The notes under the pieces are model-generated. The model was not told where the DNA came from, made no database searches, and saw only the letters and a program-made list of their open reading frames with translations. Source: Sphingobacterium sp. UBA5670 (GTDB lineage Bacteria > Bacteroidota > Bacteroidia > Sphingobacteriales > Sphingobacteriaceae). Taken from it: DNA of 64,000 bases. This document shows, one piece after another, positions 16,986 to 25,865 of this stretch (positions within the stretch are counted from its first letter, which is position 1; every line of letters starts with the position of its first letter). Location of the stretch: assembly GCF_002420705.1 (NCBI RefSeq), contig NZ_DIIM01000013.1, positions 170,495-234,494 on the forward strand, read 5' to 3'. Position numbers and translations under genes: made by a program.

Positions 16986-17648
16986 TTATTTCCTTTCCAA
17001 TTTTATATTGCCCAGATAACAGCTATTCATGCTCAGGTTCGTCCCGTCGGTAGCAACAAATCCCAGATATAGATGGTATGTGTCGCTATGGGTTGGTGTT
17101 GGTAAGCGGATCGATTCTTTTAAATCCGTGATATAGTTTCCAAGTAAAACTCCTTTTGAAGTGTTTATCGGATTCTCAGGAACTAGCAGCACCAGGGTTC
17201 GAAAATTTGTTAGCTCTTCATACATGAGTTTTTGTGGCTTTTTTAACTCCCAGCTTATATGAATATCTTCTTCCCCCAATTGATATAACGCTCCAGTAAT
17301 CTCAGCATCCTGGCCTCTGCTTATGGCGATTTGATCGTAATTGATATGAAAACCGTCATCGTCCTGTTGTATGGCATGTTTAAGGTTATAGGACATCGCC
17401 GCATTAAAAGCTGTCATATTTTTGGCATAGTTTGCGAAGCCGAGCCGAATAACTTTTTTGTAGGGACTCAAGAATTGCTGCATAAGTCCAAATTTGTTTC
17501 GGTTGTTAACTTCCTTATCCGAAAGTGGCCTTCTTTTATTCACTCTTGGAAGAGATCGGACATAGTTGATTTCTTTCCATTTACAAAAAACAACTGCCCC
17601 GACTTTACCAGACGGAGGACCGTTTATACCGTGTTTTACATTTGCCAT
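16986..17648 (-). CDS. DUF6266 family protein
   Basis: 220-residue protein with the characteristic DUF6266 N-terminus: a glycine-rich start (NGPPSGKVGAVVFCKW) followed by an R-S-x-P-R segment (YVRSLPRVNKR) and the conserved FxxxxxFLSPYKKVIRLGF region. The second half looks like beta-sandwich (ITGALYQLGEEDIHISWE). There is no signal peptide. The family is restricted largely to Bacteroidota and has no known function. It lies behind a tandem 11-bp repeat array (17785-17828) and faces away from the desaturase gene. Confidence 0.8.
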   Translation of the reverse strand: MANVKHGINGPPSGKVGAVVFCKWKEINYVRSLPRVNKRRPLSDKEVNNRNKFGLMQQFLSPYKKVIRLGFANYAKNMTAFNAAMSYNLKHAIQQDDDGFHINYDQIAISRGQDAEITGALYQLGEEDIHISWELKKPQKLMYEELTNFRTLVLLVPENPINTSKGVLLGNYITDLKESIRLPTPTHSDTYHLYLGFVATDGTNLSMNSCYLGNIKLERK

Positions 17649-17784
17649 AATATTAAATTAAAGTTCATAGGCTTTACTAACATACAAGTGGTGGATAAGT
17701 TTAGGCCAATACATCAATTTATTGTAAGTAAACTGTTACATTACAGGGGACTAAAAGGGAGCTGAAACGCTTTCATCCGAATGA

Positions 17785-17828
17785 GGTCCCTATCAGGTCC
17801 CTATAAAGTACGTATGAAGTCCCTATTA
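17785..17828. repeat. Tandem 11-bp repeats (4 copies), consensus RGTCCCTATNA
   Basis: Four contiguous 11-mers begin at 17785, 17796, 17807 and 17818; three share GTCCCTAT exactly and the third (AGTACGTATGA) differs at two positions. A weaker fifth unit may precede them. They lie 137 bp upstream of the DUF6266 start codon and 147 bp upstream of the desaturase start. The rest of this 326-bp gap shows no gene. Confidence 0.85.
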
Positions 17829-17974
17829 TTTGATAACTTTTTGTTTAGAAGATAGCATGTTGATAACGCGTTGGATTGCACAAAAAAAGCAAACCCGATG
17901 AAAGATCTGCTTTGATTGATATGTCTAAGAAGTCCACAAAAAATCCCTATTTTTACCAATAAAATCACATCGAA

Positions 17975-19021
17975 TTGACACATCAGGAAAAGTCGAGCCA
18001 GATCAGGAGGGAAATAAATCAGTCCTATCAGCAGCTTAAAGGAATATACCCTATATTAAAACAGCAGAACAGCATTGGGATGCTCATATTTGCAATCGCA
18101 ATCCTAGCTATTCTGGCTGTATCGATCGCTTGGTATCGCGCACTTGTGCCGACTTGGCTGATGATTGTTAGCAATGCTTTTTTTATGGGGGTGTTGCATG
18201 AAATAGAACATGATCTGATCCATTGGCTTTATTTTAAAAGACAAAAAGTGGTTCATCATTTTATGCTTTTTAGTGTATGGATCTTAAGGCCACTGACTGT
18301 CAATCCTTGGATTCGCAGAACCTTGCACCATCATCACCATAAGTTTTCGGGTACATTGCACGACGTTGAAGAGCGTAGTGTGACAAATGGTGAACGTTGG
18401 TCAATAAAACGTCTGCTGACAACACCTGATGTTGTATTGGGAGGACTCTTTCGTCTGCATCGAATGTTTAACGATATGGATGAGGAAGTAAAAAATGGAA
18501 ATCTAAAATTGGAGACGTCTTCCAAACTAAAACGAATTATGTTTTTGAGCATTGTTCCAGTGACGATTTTTGCACATGTGGTTTTATATTTCCATTTCGC
18601 AGATCTGCTAATGGGTTGGTTAAATGCTTTTTTTGGGTTAGATTTGAGTTTTCCACAGTATGTTGATAACATGTTGATAAGTCTTCATGGGTTAATTTAT
18701 GTTATTCTATTACCCAATTTATTACGTCAATTTTGTCTGCATTTTATCACATCAAATATGCATTATTTTGGTGATGTTGAAACGGGAAACGTCATTGAAC
18801 AGACGCAGGTACTTACCGTTTGGTGGACTTTTCCGATGCAACTGTTCTGTTTCTTTTTTGGCTGGACACATAGTATTCATCATTTTGTTGTCAATGAGAC
18901 CTTTTACGTCCGTCATATCGGGCGCAGAAAAGCACAGGATATCCTGCGTAAATATGGTGTTCGATTTAATGATTTGGGAACGTTCAGAAGGGCGAACCGT
19001 TTTAGGGAATTAAGCAAATAA
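17975..19021 (+). CDS. Fatty acid desaturase family membrane protein
   Basis: 348-residue di-iron membrane enzyme. Histidine clusters HEIEHDLIH (about 81-89), TLHHHHHKF (about 116-124) and HSIHHF (about 301-306) match the three metal-binding boxes of fatty acid desaturases and hydroxylases; hydrophobic segments lie around residues 40-75, 185-210, 235-255 and 280-300. The frame has no ATG before residue 36, and a stop codon lies 15 bp upstream, so the TTG at 17975 is the best start. It faces the XRE regulator gene, ending 15 bp from it. The lipid substrate is unknown. Confidence 0.82.
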   Translation: MTHQEKSSQIRREINQSYQQLKGIYPILKQQNSIGMLIFAIAILAILAVSIAWYRALVPTWLMIVSNAFFMGVLHEIEHDLIHWLYFKRQKVVHHFMLFSVWILRPLTVNPWIRRTLHHHHHKFSGTLHDVEERSVTNGERWSIKRLLTTPDVVLGGLFRLHRMFNDMDEEVKNGNLKLETSSKLKRIMFLSIVPVTIFAHVVLYFHFADLLMGWLNAFFGLDLSFPQYVDNMLISLHGLIYVILLPNLLRQFCLHFITSNMHYFGDVETGNVIEQTQVLTVWWTFPMQLFCFFFGWTHSIHHFVVNETFYVRHIGRRKAQDILRKYGVRFNDLGTFRRANRFRELSK

Positions 19022-19036
19022 GGTTGGTGGGGCACT

Positions 19037-19510
19037 TTAATCCTTCTTACGATAGGTTTTATAATTTCCATGCTGTTCAGAGATTAAAGCTCCTTCTTCA
19101 CAGTAACTTGTGAGGTAAACAGAAAACTTGTTGCTTTGGCTTTTATCTATTCCCAGGTGCGAAAGCACTTCTGCAACGCGTCGGGCTGAACGAAAGAAAT
19201 CGGAACGATAGACAAGATCATCTAGTTTTTTGCTTAGGGCAATTCTTTCCTTGGCATCTGGAGGGAGTGTATAGGGAGCATTAAAAATAATGTCATGCTG
19301 AAAAAATATCTTCGGCTGAATTTCTAGACTGCGACATAAAATTAAAAAATTTGTGAGGGTAAGATCCCTGCCTTTTTCTATTCCATTCAGTGTTCCTGTT
19401 GAAATACCTGTTAAATGCGATAGATCGCGTAGCGAATAATACAGATCATTTCGTTTTGCACGAAAGCGTAAACCAATAATTTCCAGTAATTTTTTGTCTT
19501 CATCCGCCAT
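19037..19510 (-). CDS. XRE-type helix-turn-helix regulator
   Basis: 157-residue DNA-binding protein with an N-terminal Cro/C1 HTH (about 10-65; SLRDLSHLTGISTGTLNGIEKG) and a C-terminal region of unknown role with SKLDDLVYRSDFFRS-like helices. It is convergent with the desaturase gene. A perfect 10-bp palindrome lies 20 bp before its start codon and may be its own operator. Confidence 0.85.
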   Translation of the reverse strand: MADEDKKLLEIIGLRFRAKRNDLYYSLRDLSHLTGISTGTLNGIEKGRDLTLTNFLILCRSLEIQPKIFFQHDIIFNAPYTLPPDAKERIALSKKLDDLVYRSDFFRSARRVAEVLSHLGIDKSQSNKFSVYLTSYCEEGALISEQHGNYKTYRKKD

Positions 19511-19529
19511 ACAACGAATTGAATGACAA

Positions 19530-19539
19530 TTTGCGCAAA
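19530..19539. promoter_or_regulatory. Palindrome TTTGCGCAAA, possible operator
   Basis: Perfect 10-bp palindrome 20 bp upstream of the XRE regulator start codon. XRE repressors bind palindromes of this size near their own promoters; that it is the site here is inference. Confidence 0.35.
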
Positions 19540-19790
19540 ATATCGTTTATTATTTTGGGTAAAAATTTGTATTTGTCTTTTTTTATTATAATATTTGTTA
19601 CAACAAATATATTGAACCTAGAGGGGGTTCAGATCCTACGTCCACACCTATGTAAATAGCCTAATAATAGCCTATTGTCACAAAAACATAGGAATGAAAA
19701 ACAATCGAAGTAATATCGTCAACGTTCCAGGCTCCAGTTTTAAGAATCAATCTTGTATCTTGTTTAACCGGAGCCTTGGTAAGTTGCTTG

Positions 19791-19973
19791 TTATTGTCCA
19801 CTCATAAAATAGTAGATCAGATAAAATACGATCAATACACATACTGCGATAATGAGCGTGCGCTTAATATTTCGGCCAGCGGGTTCATCATCTTTTTCTT
19901 CGACAGCTACATTCGGTAATTTTTCCTCCTGTTTTTGATCGCTATGTTCGGGGATATCATATTTATTTTCCAT
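19791..19973 (-). CDS. Small single-pass membrane protein
   Basis: 60 residues: a charged hydrophilic N-terminal half (KYDIPEHSDQKQEEKLP) and one transmembrane helix (TLIIAVCVLIVFYLIYYFM, about 39-57) preceded by Arg/Lys (RNIKR), so the N-terminus is cytoplasmic. No family recognised. The 280-bp gap before it contains an imperfect inverted repeat (19727-19779, CCAGGCTCC against GGAGCCTTGG) that may end its transcript. Confidence 0.65.
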   Translation of the reverse strand: MENKYDIPEHSDQKQEEKLPNVAVEEKDDEPAGRNIKRTLIIAVCVLIVFYLIYYFMSGQ

Positions 19974-20233
19974 CGTTCAAATTGTTTGTTGTTATGGATA
20001 GAACAGCGCTGGGTGACAAATCGTTGAATCTGACTTATTTTTATTTCTATGAAAGTACGTTTTTGGTGCTGAGCAGGTGATGTCAACAAATAAAACGGGA
20101 AAAGGATTGCGTTTTTTCGAGTATTTGCATACATTGCAGCTACATTTAACGCGATAAACCTAAACAACCTGTAAACGCTGTGTTTACATATAATTGCGTT
20201 GAACGAAGTCTATAATAAATAATTGAGCACTAA

Positions 20234-21121
20234 ATGAAAAGAAGAACTCTTATCGGAACATTGGTAGCTGGATGTATGATGTTGGCAGTGAGTCCAACAT
20301 TTGCACAACAAAAAGCTGCAAAAAAGGAAATTGGTCTACAGTTATATTCTGTACGTGAAGAAATAGGGAAAAATCCAAATTTCGACCAGATTCTACAAAA
20401 GATCTCAGCATTGGGGTATACAGGAGTGGAAGCCGCTGGATACAAAGATGGTAAATTATATAACTTGAGCCCACAGGAGTTTAAGGCAAAAGTAGAAAAG
20501 GCTGGGATGAAAGTGATTTCATCACACGCGACGAAAACATTATCGGAACAAGAGCTTGCCTCTGGAGATTTTACTGAATCGCTAAAATGGTGGGATGAAT
20601 GTATTGCTACGCACAAAGCTGCGGGAATGAAATACATCGTTACGCCTTGGATGGATGTGCCCAAAACACTGAAAGATCTAGAAACACAATGCCGTTATCT
20701 GGATGCGGTGGGAGCCAAATGCCGCCAGCAAGGAATCGTATACGGTTATCACAACCACTCACACGAGTTTAGAAAAGTCGAAGATAAAGTGATGTACGAT
20801 TATATGATAGAGCATACAAATCCCGAGAATGTATTTTTCGAGATGGACGTCTATTGGGCGGTGATGGGACAGGTAAGTCCAGTTGACTATTTCAATAAAT
20901 ATTCCGGCAGATTTAAAGCTTTACATATAAAAGATCACCGTGAAATTGGTCAAAGTGGTATGGTCGGTTTTGATGCAATCTTTAACAATTCAAAAGCTGC
21001 GGGATTACAATATATTTTTGTTGAGCTGGAAGAAACTCATAACGATATTTATACGGGTTTACAACAAAGTATCGATTATTTGAAAAAGGCTTCTTTTGTA
21101 AAGGCAAGCTACTTAAAATAG
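20234..21121 (+). CDS. Sugar phosphate isomerase/epimerase (TIM barrel), exported
   Basis: 295-residue protein of the xylose isomerase-like/AP endonuclease 2 TIM-barrel family with an N-terminal signal sequence (TLIGTLVAGCMMLAVSPTFAQ). Family motifs include GLQLYSVREE near residue 36, GYTGVEAAGY near 63, the metal-ligand regions YGYHNHSHEF (about 173-182) and EMDVYWA (about 203-209), and HIKDHR (about 235-240). Such proteins isomerise or epimerise sugars or inositol derivatives; export points to a periplasmic substrate, unknown here. A weak hairpin (21132-21163) follows the gene. Confidence 0.88.
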   Translation: MKRRTLIGTLVAGCMMLAVSPTFAQQKAAKKEIGLQLYSVREEIGKNPNFDQILQKISALGYTGVEAAGYKDGKLYNLSPQEFKAKVEKAGMKVISSHATKTLSEQELASGDFTESLKWWDECIATHKAAGMKYIVTPWMDVPKTLKDLETQCRYLDAVGAKCRQQGIVYGYHNHSHEFRKVEDKVMYDYMIEHTNPENVFFEMDVYWAVMGQVSPVDYFNKYSGRFKALHIKDHREIGQSGMVGFDAIFNNSKAAGLQYIFVELEETHNDIYTGLQQSIDYLKKASFVKASYLK

Positions 21122-21238
21122 CCAGAAATCGGGAGAAAATTGACCCTGTTGAGACAATTCTCCGTTTGATAGATTTATTATTTTTCGGTAACTTGAATGT
21201 AATAAAAACGGATTTTTTATTGAATTAAATCAGACCAT

Positions 21239-22057
21239 ATGAAACGGATTATTGTTGCCACAGACTATGCTGAAGAGGCTGAACATGCCTTAAAGTTTAT
21301 TATGGAGGTTTTTGAAGGAAAAGAATATGAGCTTGTCTTGTTTTCTCTTCAGAATCCTTCCATTCATGCGATGAACGCTCGACTTTCTCCCGATTCTATG
21401 TTCAAAATATTTGAACATCAAAGTAAGGTTTTACGACGTAAAGCCGAGGCGATTACGGCCGAACGTGGTGTTTTGACTATTCCATATCTTGCTGCGGGTC
21501 TGTTTTATGATCAGATTACGAAATGTATCCAAGAGACAAATGCGGATTTACTGGTTATGGGAATGGCCAAACGCTCCTTTGATCAAGATATGCTCGGCAA
21601 TACCACGACGGCGGCTATCAGTAAATTAAAAATACCAATCCTTTCAGTTCCTCTAGGTGCAAAATTCACTGGTTTGGAACATATTCTATTTGCCTGTGAT
21701 ATTGTTCGCGGCGTGCAAAAAGAAGTTCTTGAAAAAGTAAAAGATTTTGCCGCTGAGTTCGGTGCGGTACTGGAGGTGCTCAACATTCGTAAAACAGTGG
21801 AGCAACTGAATGAGGAGAAGGGAAAAGAAACGCGGGAAGCGATCAACGACGTGATGGGAATCGTAAGTTATTATTACAAAAATGTCACATCTAATGAGGT
21901 CGTGAAAGCCATCCGGGACGAGGTCAGGGAAAGTAGTACAGATCTCCTGGTGATGATTCCCTATAAGTATGGTTTTTGGAGCTCATTGACCCACCGTAGC
22001 AAAACGCGTATGATGGCGTCGGGGCTGGATGTTCCCTTACTGACAATTTCGATCTGA
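21239..22057 (+). CDS. Universal stress protein, two UspA domains
   Basis: 272-residue cytoplasmic protein of two tandem Usp domains (about 1-140 and 143-272). The first has the start KRIIVATDYAEEAEHAL and the nucleotide-binding-like end LLVMGMAKRSFDQDMLGNTT; the second is more divergent (HILFACDIVRGVQ, LLVMIPYKYGFWSSL). Paired Usp proteins act in stress survival, some binding ATP. Alone, followed by a bidirectional terminator. Confidence 0.88.
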   Translation: MKRIIVATDYAEEAEHALKFIMEVFEGKEYELVLFSLQNPSIHAMNARLSPDSMFKIFEHQSKVLRRKAEAITAERGVLTIPYLAAGLFYDQITKCIQETNADLLVMGMAKRSFDQDMLGNTTTAAISKLKIPILSVPLGAKFTGLEHILFACDIVRGVQKEVLEKVKDFAAEFGAVLEVLNIRKTVEQLNEEKGKETREAINDVMGIVSYYYKNVTSNEVVKAIRDEVRESSTDLLVMIPYKYGFWSSLTHRSKTRMMASGLDVPLLTISI

Positions 22058-22072
22058 TTCTTTTTTACCATA

Positions 22073-22105
22073 AAATCCCAGTTGAGCTAAGATCCACTGG
22101 GATTT
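22073..22105. terminator. Bidirectional terminator
   Basis: AAATCCCAGT (22073-22082) pairs with ACTGGGATTT (22096-22105), followed by a T-rich stretch on the plus strand; A-rich bases precede it, so it can serve both the Usp gene and the convergent gene at 22121. Confidence 0.75.
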
Positions 22106-22120
22106 ATTTTTTTGTTGCTC

Positions 22121-22564
22121 TTATTGAAATAGGGGGAGTATCTTATCCCAAATTTGCTGATAGGCTTTATTGTCCCGGACGATTCCCTTATCTTCATCAT
22201 AATAATTAGGTGCGTCAAAGCTTCCTCCTTTACGCTTTTCTATTGAAAATATATTTAGAACTATTTTTGATCTTTTAGCTTGTAAAGGGCTGATCAGGAA
22301 GTTGAAAATTAATTTTTCACCTTCTTTATTGCTTAGAAAATTATTGTTTTCTAAATATGTGCTGGTTTGAATAAATCCGGAAGGTCGATCGAGCTGTACA
22401 ATAAAATAACCACCATCCTGAAGCACTTGTGTTATCTTGCTGTATGCAGAATCACTTGCGATAGGGATAGTTTTGGTGCGCTCTGGGTTTTGTGCCAACA
22501 GGGGGCTGGAAAAGAAGAATACATAAGCAATCAGCATTAAGGAGAATTGGATTAAATGTTTCAT
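22121..22564 (-). CDS. Small secreted protein, unknown
   Basis: 147 residues with a Sec signal peptide (MKHLIQFSLMLIAYVFFFSSPLLAQ). The mature part (SDSAYSKITQVLQDGGYFIVQLDRPSG at its start) has an alpha-beta pattern reminiscent of small lipid-binding or DUF4410/DUF-type periplasmic proteins, but I cannot name a family. It stands alone between convergent terminator and the acetyltransferase gene. Confidence 0.65.
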   Translation of the reverse strand: MKHLIQFSLMLIAYVFFFSSPLLAQNPERTKTIPIASDSAYSKITQVLQDGGYFIVQLDRPSGFIQTSTYLENNNFLSNKEGEKLIFNFLISPLQAKRSKIVLNIFSIEKRKGGSFDAPNYYDEDKGIVRDNKAYQQIWDKILPLFQ

Positions 22565-22647
22565 ATTACCGAATTAAAATCTTAACTTGTGAATACTTTA
22601 ATTTAGCAATTTTATTTTTGATGGCAGGTAATTAGATTGTCACGCTG

Positions 22648-23151
22648 TTATTTAATCCGTATACCTAATATTTTTAGACTACGTTCTTCCTGATCTAAGG
22701 TTGCTATATTGGGTAAGTTTGCCCATTCCTCGAAACCCATTTTTTCAAATAATGCAATACTAGGCAGATTGTGTGCAAAGATAAATCCCAATAAGGTATG
22801 GACGCCTAAATCTGGAGCTTTATCAATGCAGTGCTGGAGAATCTGTTTACCCAGACCCCGGCCTCGTTGCTGTTCGTCCAAATAGATACTAATTTCTACT
22901 GTTGCATCATAAGCTGGACGGCCATAGAACGATTGAAAACTTACCCAACCAAGAGCTTGGTTATTTTCATCTTCTATCAGCCACAGGGGTCTTTTCGAAG
23001 TGTTATGTTCGTCAAACCATTTTTGTCTACTGGCAACAGATACTGGTGCAGTGTCTGCAGTAACCATGCGGGAGGCTATGGTAGAGTTGTATATTTCTAC
23101 GATGCGTGGTAAATCTTGTTGTGTGGCGTCACGAAATTTTAATTGATTCAT
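22648..23151 (-). CDS. GNAT N-acetyltransferase (phosphinothricin acetyltransferase-like)
   Basis: 167-residue acetyl-CoA-dependent transferase. The GNAT acetyl-CoA loop is seen as LDEQQRGRGLGKQIL (about 91-105), followed by LLGFIFAHNLPSIALFEKMGFEEW, the usual motif B. The start (FRDATQQDLPRIVEIYNSTIA) resembles Pat/Bar-type amino-acid acetyltransferases. Substrate unknown. It begins 13 bp upstream-to-downstream of the hydrolase gene at 23164 on the same strand and is likely co-transcribed with it. Confidence 0.88.
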   Translation of the reverse strand: MNQLKFRDATQQDLPRIVEIYNSTIASRMVTADTAPVSVASRQKWFDEHNTSKRPLWLIEDENNQALGWVSFQSFYGRPAYDATVEISIYLDEQQRGRGLGKQILQHCIDKAPDLGVHTLLGFIFAHNLPSIALFEKMGFEEWANLPNIATLDQEERSLKILGIRIK

Positions 23152-23163
23152 GGTCTGTACTGT

Positions 23164-24207
23164 TTAATTGTTATTTGCTGTTTGTTTTGGCTCTAATGCC
23201 CAAGCTAAAAATCCATTCATAACCTCGTTCCAATGTGGCTTGCTGTAATCGGGCCGGCCATCGTTCTGAACTTCAAAATAATTGTGCTCCTGATTAAAAT
23301 ATCGTTTAATAGTCAGGTTGTCTTTGTGATTTCTTATAAAATAAAGAGGCACTAAATCATTTAATTCAGATACAATATCTTCTGTACCGAAGACGAGATA
23401 GATGGGTTTATTAAAGCTCAATAGGTCGTCAATAGCAGGTTGTGAAAATGACTTCCAGGAACGTAGATTAGGATTGTTTTTTAATTTTTCTGGATTGTTG
23501 GCATCTTGATAAAAGGCATAGGTTTGTTCAATTTTTTGAGAGGCTTGTTGCCAGGAAATTTTTCCTTTTTGTACATCGCGTTTAGCTTGTCGTATATCTT
23601 GGTCTATTCGTCCAAACAAATTCGTTCCTGATAGGCCCAGTTTGCTTATTTTTTTATACCTATTTGCTAGTTTGGCCGCTACATGCCCACCTTGGGAATG
23701 GCCAAATACAACTAATTGTGATTTATCGACCCAAGGTTGTCCGCTAAGATAATCTAATACTGCGACGGCTCGGTTTACATAATTATCTAGATAGTCTGCC
23801 TTTTGATAAGCTATACTCGGGATATTTTTATCTTTTGAGTCACCATAATACCAATAAGAGTCATTAAGCTGAGATTCATCGACGATAACAGGAGTTTCTG
23901 GCATGGAAATCACGACAAGATGATACGACTTAATAATATCATGGTAGTTAAAGTTAGTTAATCCTCCTCCAAAAAGACTTAAACCTTCTTTTTTATAATT
24001 AAAGTATAGCGGCAAGGGTAACGATCCCTGACAAAACAAAAATAGGGGCTTTTTACTTTTTGGAGCAGGATCAATGACTAAAAAATCAATTTTACCGTTT
24101 GGGTTTCCAAGTTCAAAAAGAGTGGATTCATTATTGATGACGCTAGTATTCTGTCCGAAGATAGTCTGTGGTGTGAATAATAAGCAGATAAAAAGAATGA
24201 ATTTCAT
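23164..24207 (-). CDS. Exported alpha/beta hydrolase
   Basis: 347-residue serine hydrolase with a signal peptide (MKFILFICLLFTPQTIFGQ). The nucleophile elbow is GHSQGG (Ser in VVFGHSQGGHVAAKL, about residue 170), the acidic residue is probably in VFGTEDIVSEL and the His in QEHNYFE near the C-terminus. Function probably an esterase or peptidase of the periplasm; substrate unknown. First gene of a two-gene unit with the acetyltransferase, and it has a good promoter at 24239-24269. Confidence 0.82.
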   Translation of the reverse strand: MKFILFICLLFTPQTIFGQNTSVINNESTLFELGNPNGKIDFLVIDPAPKSKKPLFLFCQGSLPLPLYFNYKKEGLSLFGGGLTNFNYHDIIKSYHLVVISMPETPVIVDESQLNDSYWYYGDSKDKNIPSIAYQKADYLDNYVNRAVAVLDYLSGQPWVDKSQLVVFGHSQGGHVAAKLANRYKKISKLGLSGTNLFGRIDQDIRQAKRDVQKGKISWQQASQKIEQTYAFYQDANNPEKLKNNPNLRSWKSFSQPAIDDLLSFNKPIYLVFGTEDIVSELNDLVPLYFIRNHKDNLTIKRYFNQEHNYFEVQNDGRPDYSKPHWNEVMNGFLAWALEPKQTANNN

Positions 24208-24238
24208 GAAGATCGGCTGTATGTAAATGTGTTTTTGC

Positions 24239-24269
24239 CAAACTTAGATAAATTGCTTTTGATATGCAA
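24239..24269 (-). promoter_or_regulatory. Promoter of the exported hydrolase
   Basis: On the minus strand, TTG (24267-24269) lies 20 nt upstream of TAAGTTTG (24239-24246), a match to the Bacteroidota TTG/TAnnTTTG consensus, 32 nt before the start codon. The rest of the 378-bp divergent gap (24208-24585) has no gene; a weak hairpin with a T-run (24545-24569) precedes the next gene. Confidence 0.65.
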
Positions 24270-24585
24270 TACAATTACACTTCATAAAAAGTAACAATTT
24301 ATACATGTGTAACATTTCTTGTTGTACTTCTGTCTGGTTTATACGGGAAACTGGGGTAAATTTCATGATTGCTGTGTTTTATGAGTAAAATTTACACTAA
24401 TTTGAACAATTATTTCACTATATATTGTTGTTTTTTTTCATCTTAGATTATTCAAATAAAGAACCATCAGCCACCGAATTCCGGTCGCCATAAAATCACT
24501 AAAAAAACTATCTAAGAAGAATCTGGGGAAGAGGTTGGTTAAGCAGCTACGCTGATAGCTATTTTTTTTACACATAAAACCAATT

Positions 24586-25779
24586 ATGAACGCATTGCAA
24601 GCTGTACCTACAATCCGAATCCGTTCAATGGATGTTATGCGTGGTTTCACGCTGTTCCTGATGTTATTTGTCAATGACTTGTTTATACCCGGTGTACCTA
24701 GATGGCTGGTTCACACGGAAGCAGATGAGGACGGGATGGGTTTAGCAGACTGGGTATTTCCGGGATTTCTTTTTATGGTTGGTATGGCGGTGCCATATGC
24801 TGTTGCGGCCAGGGAAAAGATAGGTTCATCGACAACTGTAATCTTTTTACATGTTCTGTTGAGAACATTGAGTTTGCTGCTGATTGGCGTGTTGATTCTA
24901 AATGGTACACGTGTATCTCCTAGTTTGACGGGGATGTCACATCTGTTGTGGCTAGGACTGCTGTATATATTCGTTTTTCTGATTTGGAATCGTTATCCGA
25001 AAGATATGCAATATCAATCCATTTATAAGGGGTTGCGTGTAGTCGGCATCATGGGGATTATTTATCTCATATATATTTTCAAAGCGTCGGATGGGAAAGG
25101 TTTGGAAGTAGGGTGGTGGGGGATTTTGGGGCTGATTGGTTGGGGATATTTTGCCGCGGCTTCTATTTTCTTATTATGCAGGGGAAGGATAATAGTGCTT
25201 GTGTGTGGCTGGTTGTTTTTTTTGGTACTCAATATTCTCAGCCGAACGGAATTTAAAGTTGAATTCCCTGGTATCGGAAGATATTTACAGGTTCTTCTAG
25301 CTGGCAATATACCCTGTATTGTGCTGGCCGGAACAATCATCGGTATGCTTATGAAACGATATGCGGCCACTCCGCTGGTATTGTTGCGTTTTTTGCTGGT
25401 TATTGGTATGATTTGGCTAGTTACAGGCTTTGTCTTACGTTTTTGGTTTATTTTATCCAAAATCCAAGGTACACCGAGCTGGGCATTGGTCTGTTGTGGG
25501 ATTAGTGTATTGCTTTTGATCCCGATATATTATTTCATTGATGTGAAAGGCTACCATCGCGGGATAGGATTGTTTGAAGAGGCTGGAAAGAACTCATTGA
25601 CGACCTATCTTGCACCCGATCTGATCTACTTTGTCTGTTGGGGCTTTCATCTTCCATTGTTCTTTTATAAACAATCGGGACATATGGGCTTAGCTATTGC
25701 TGGTTCATTGCTTTGGGCTTTTGCGATGTTGTGGTATGCGATCTTGCTGAAGAAACTACATATTTATCTGAAACTTTAG
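24586..25779 (+). CDS. DUF5009/HGSNAT-like multispanning membrane protein
   Basis: 397-residue inner-membrane protein with about 10-11 hydrophobic helices. The N-terminal region RIRSMDVMRGFTLFLMLFVND and WLVHTEADEDGMGLADWVFPGFLFMVGMA is typical of the heparan-alpha-glucosaminide N-acetyltransferase-like/DUF5009 family, in which members move acetyl groups across the membrane to sugars. The GH18 gene 86 bp downstream on the same strand suggests a role in chitin or amino-sugar use; this is inference. The ATG at 24586 fits the family start. Confidence 0.82.
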   Translation: MNALQAVPTIRIRSMDVMRGFTLFLMLFVNDLFIPGVPRWLVHTEADEDGMGLADWVFPGFLFMVGMAVPYAVAAREKIGSSTTVIFLHVLLRTLSLLLIGVLILNGTRVSPSLTGMSHLLWLGLLYIFVFLIWNRYPKDMQYQSIYKGLRVVGIMGIIYLIYIFKASDGKGLEVGWWGILGLIGWGYFAAASIFLLCRGRIIVLVCGWLFFLVLNILSRTEFKVEFPGIGRYLQVLLAGNIPCIVLAGTIIGMLMKRYAATPLVLLRFLLVIGMIWLVTGFVLRFWFILSKIQGTPSWALVCCGISVLLLIPIYYFIDVKGYHRGIGLFEEAGKNSLTTYLAPDLIYFVCWGFHLPLFFYKQSGHMGLAIAGSLLWAFAMLWYAILLKKLHIYLKL

Positions 25780-25865
25780 CGAGCGCCTAAGCATCAAATT
25801 TGCATGCTTTAACAATTATATTTTAGGAAGTCCAATATCATCAAAAAACAAACAAAACTGCAAAT

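Noticed and set aside
17801..17983. 60-codon minus-strand frame in the 11-bp repeat region
   Set aside because: Overlaps the tandem repeats and the desaturase start and shows no protein-like pattern.
19727..19779. Imperfect inverted repeat CCAGGCTCC ... GGAGCCTTGG
   Set aside because: Has a bulge and a long loop without T-run; not called as a terminator, mentioned with the small membrane protein only.
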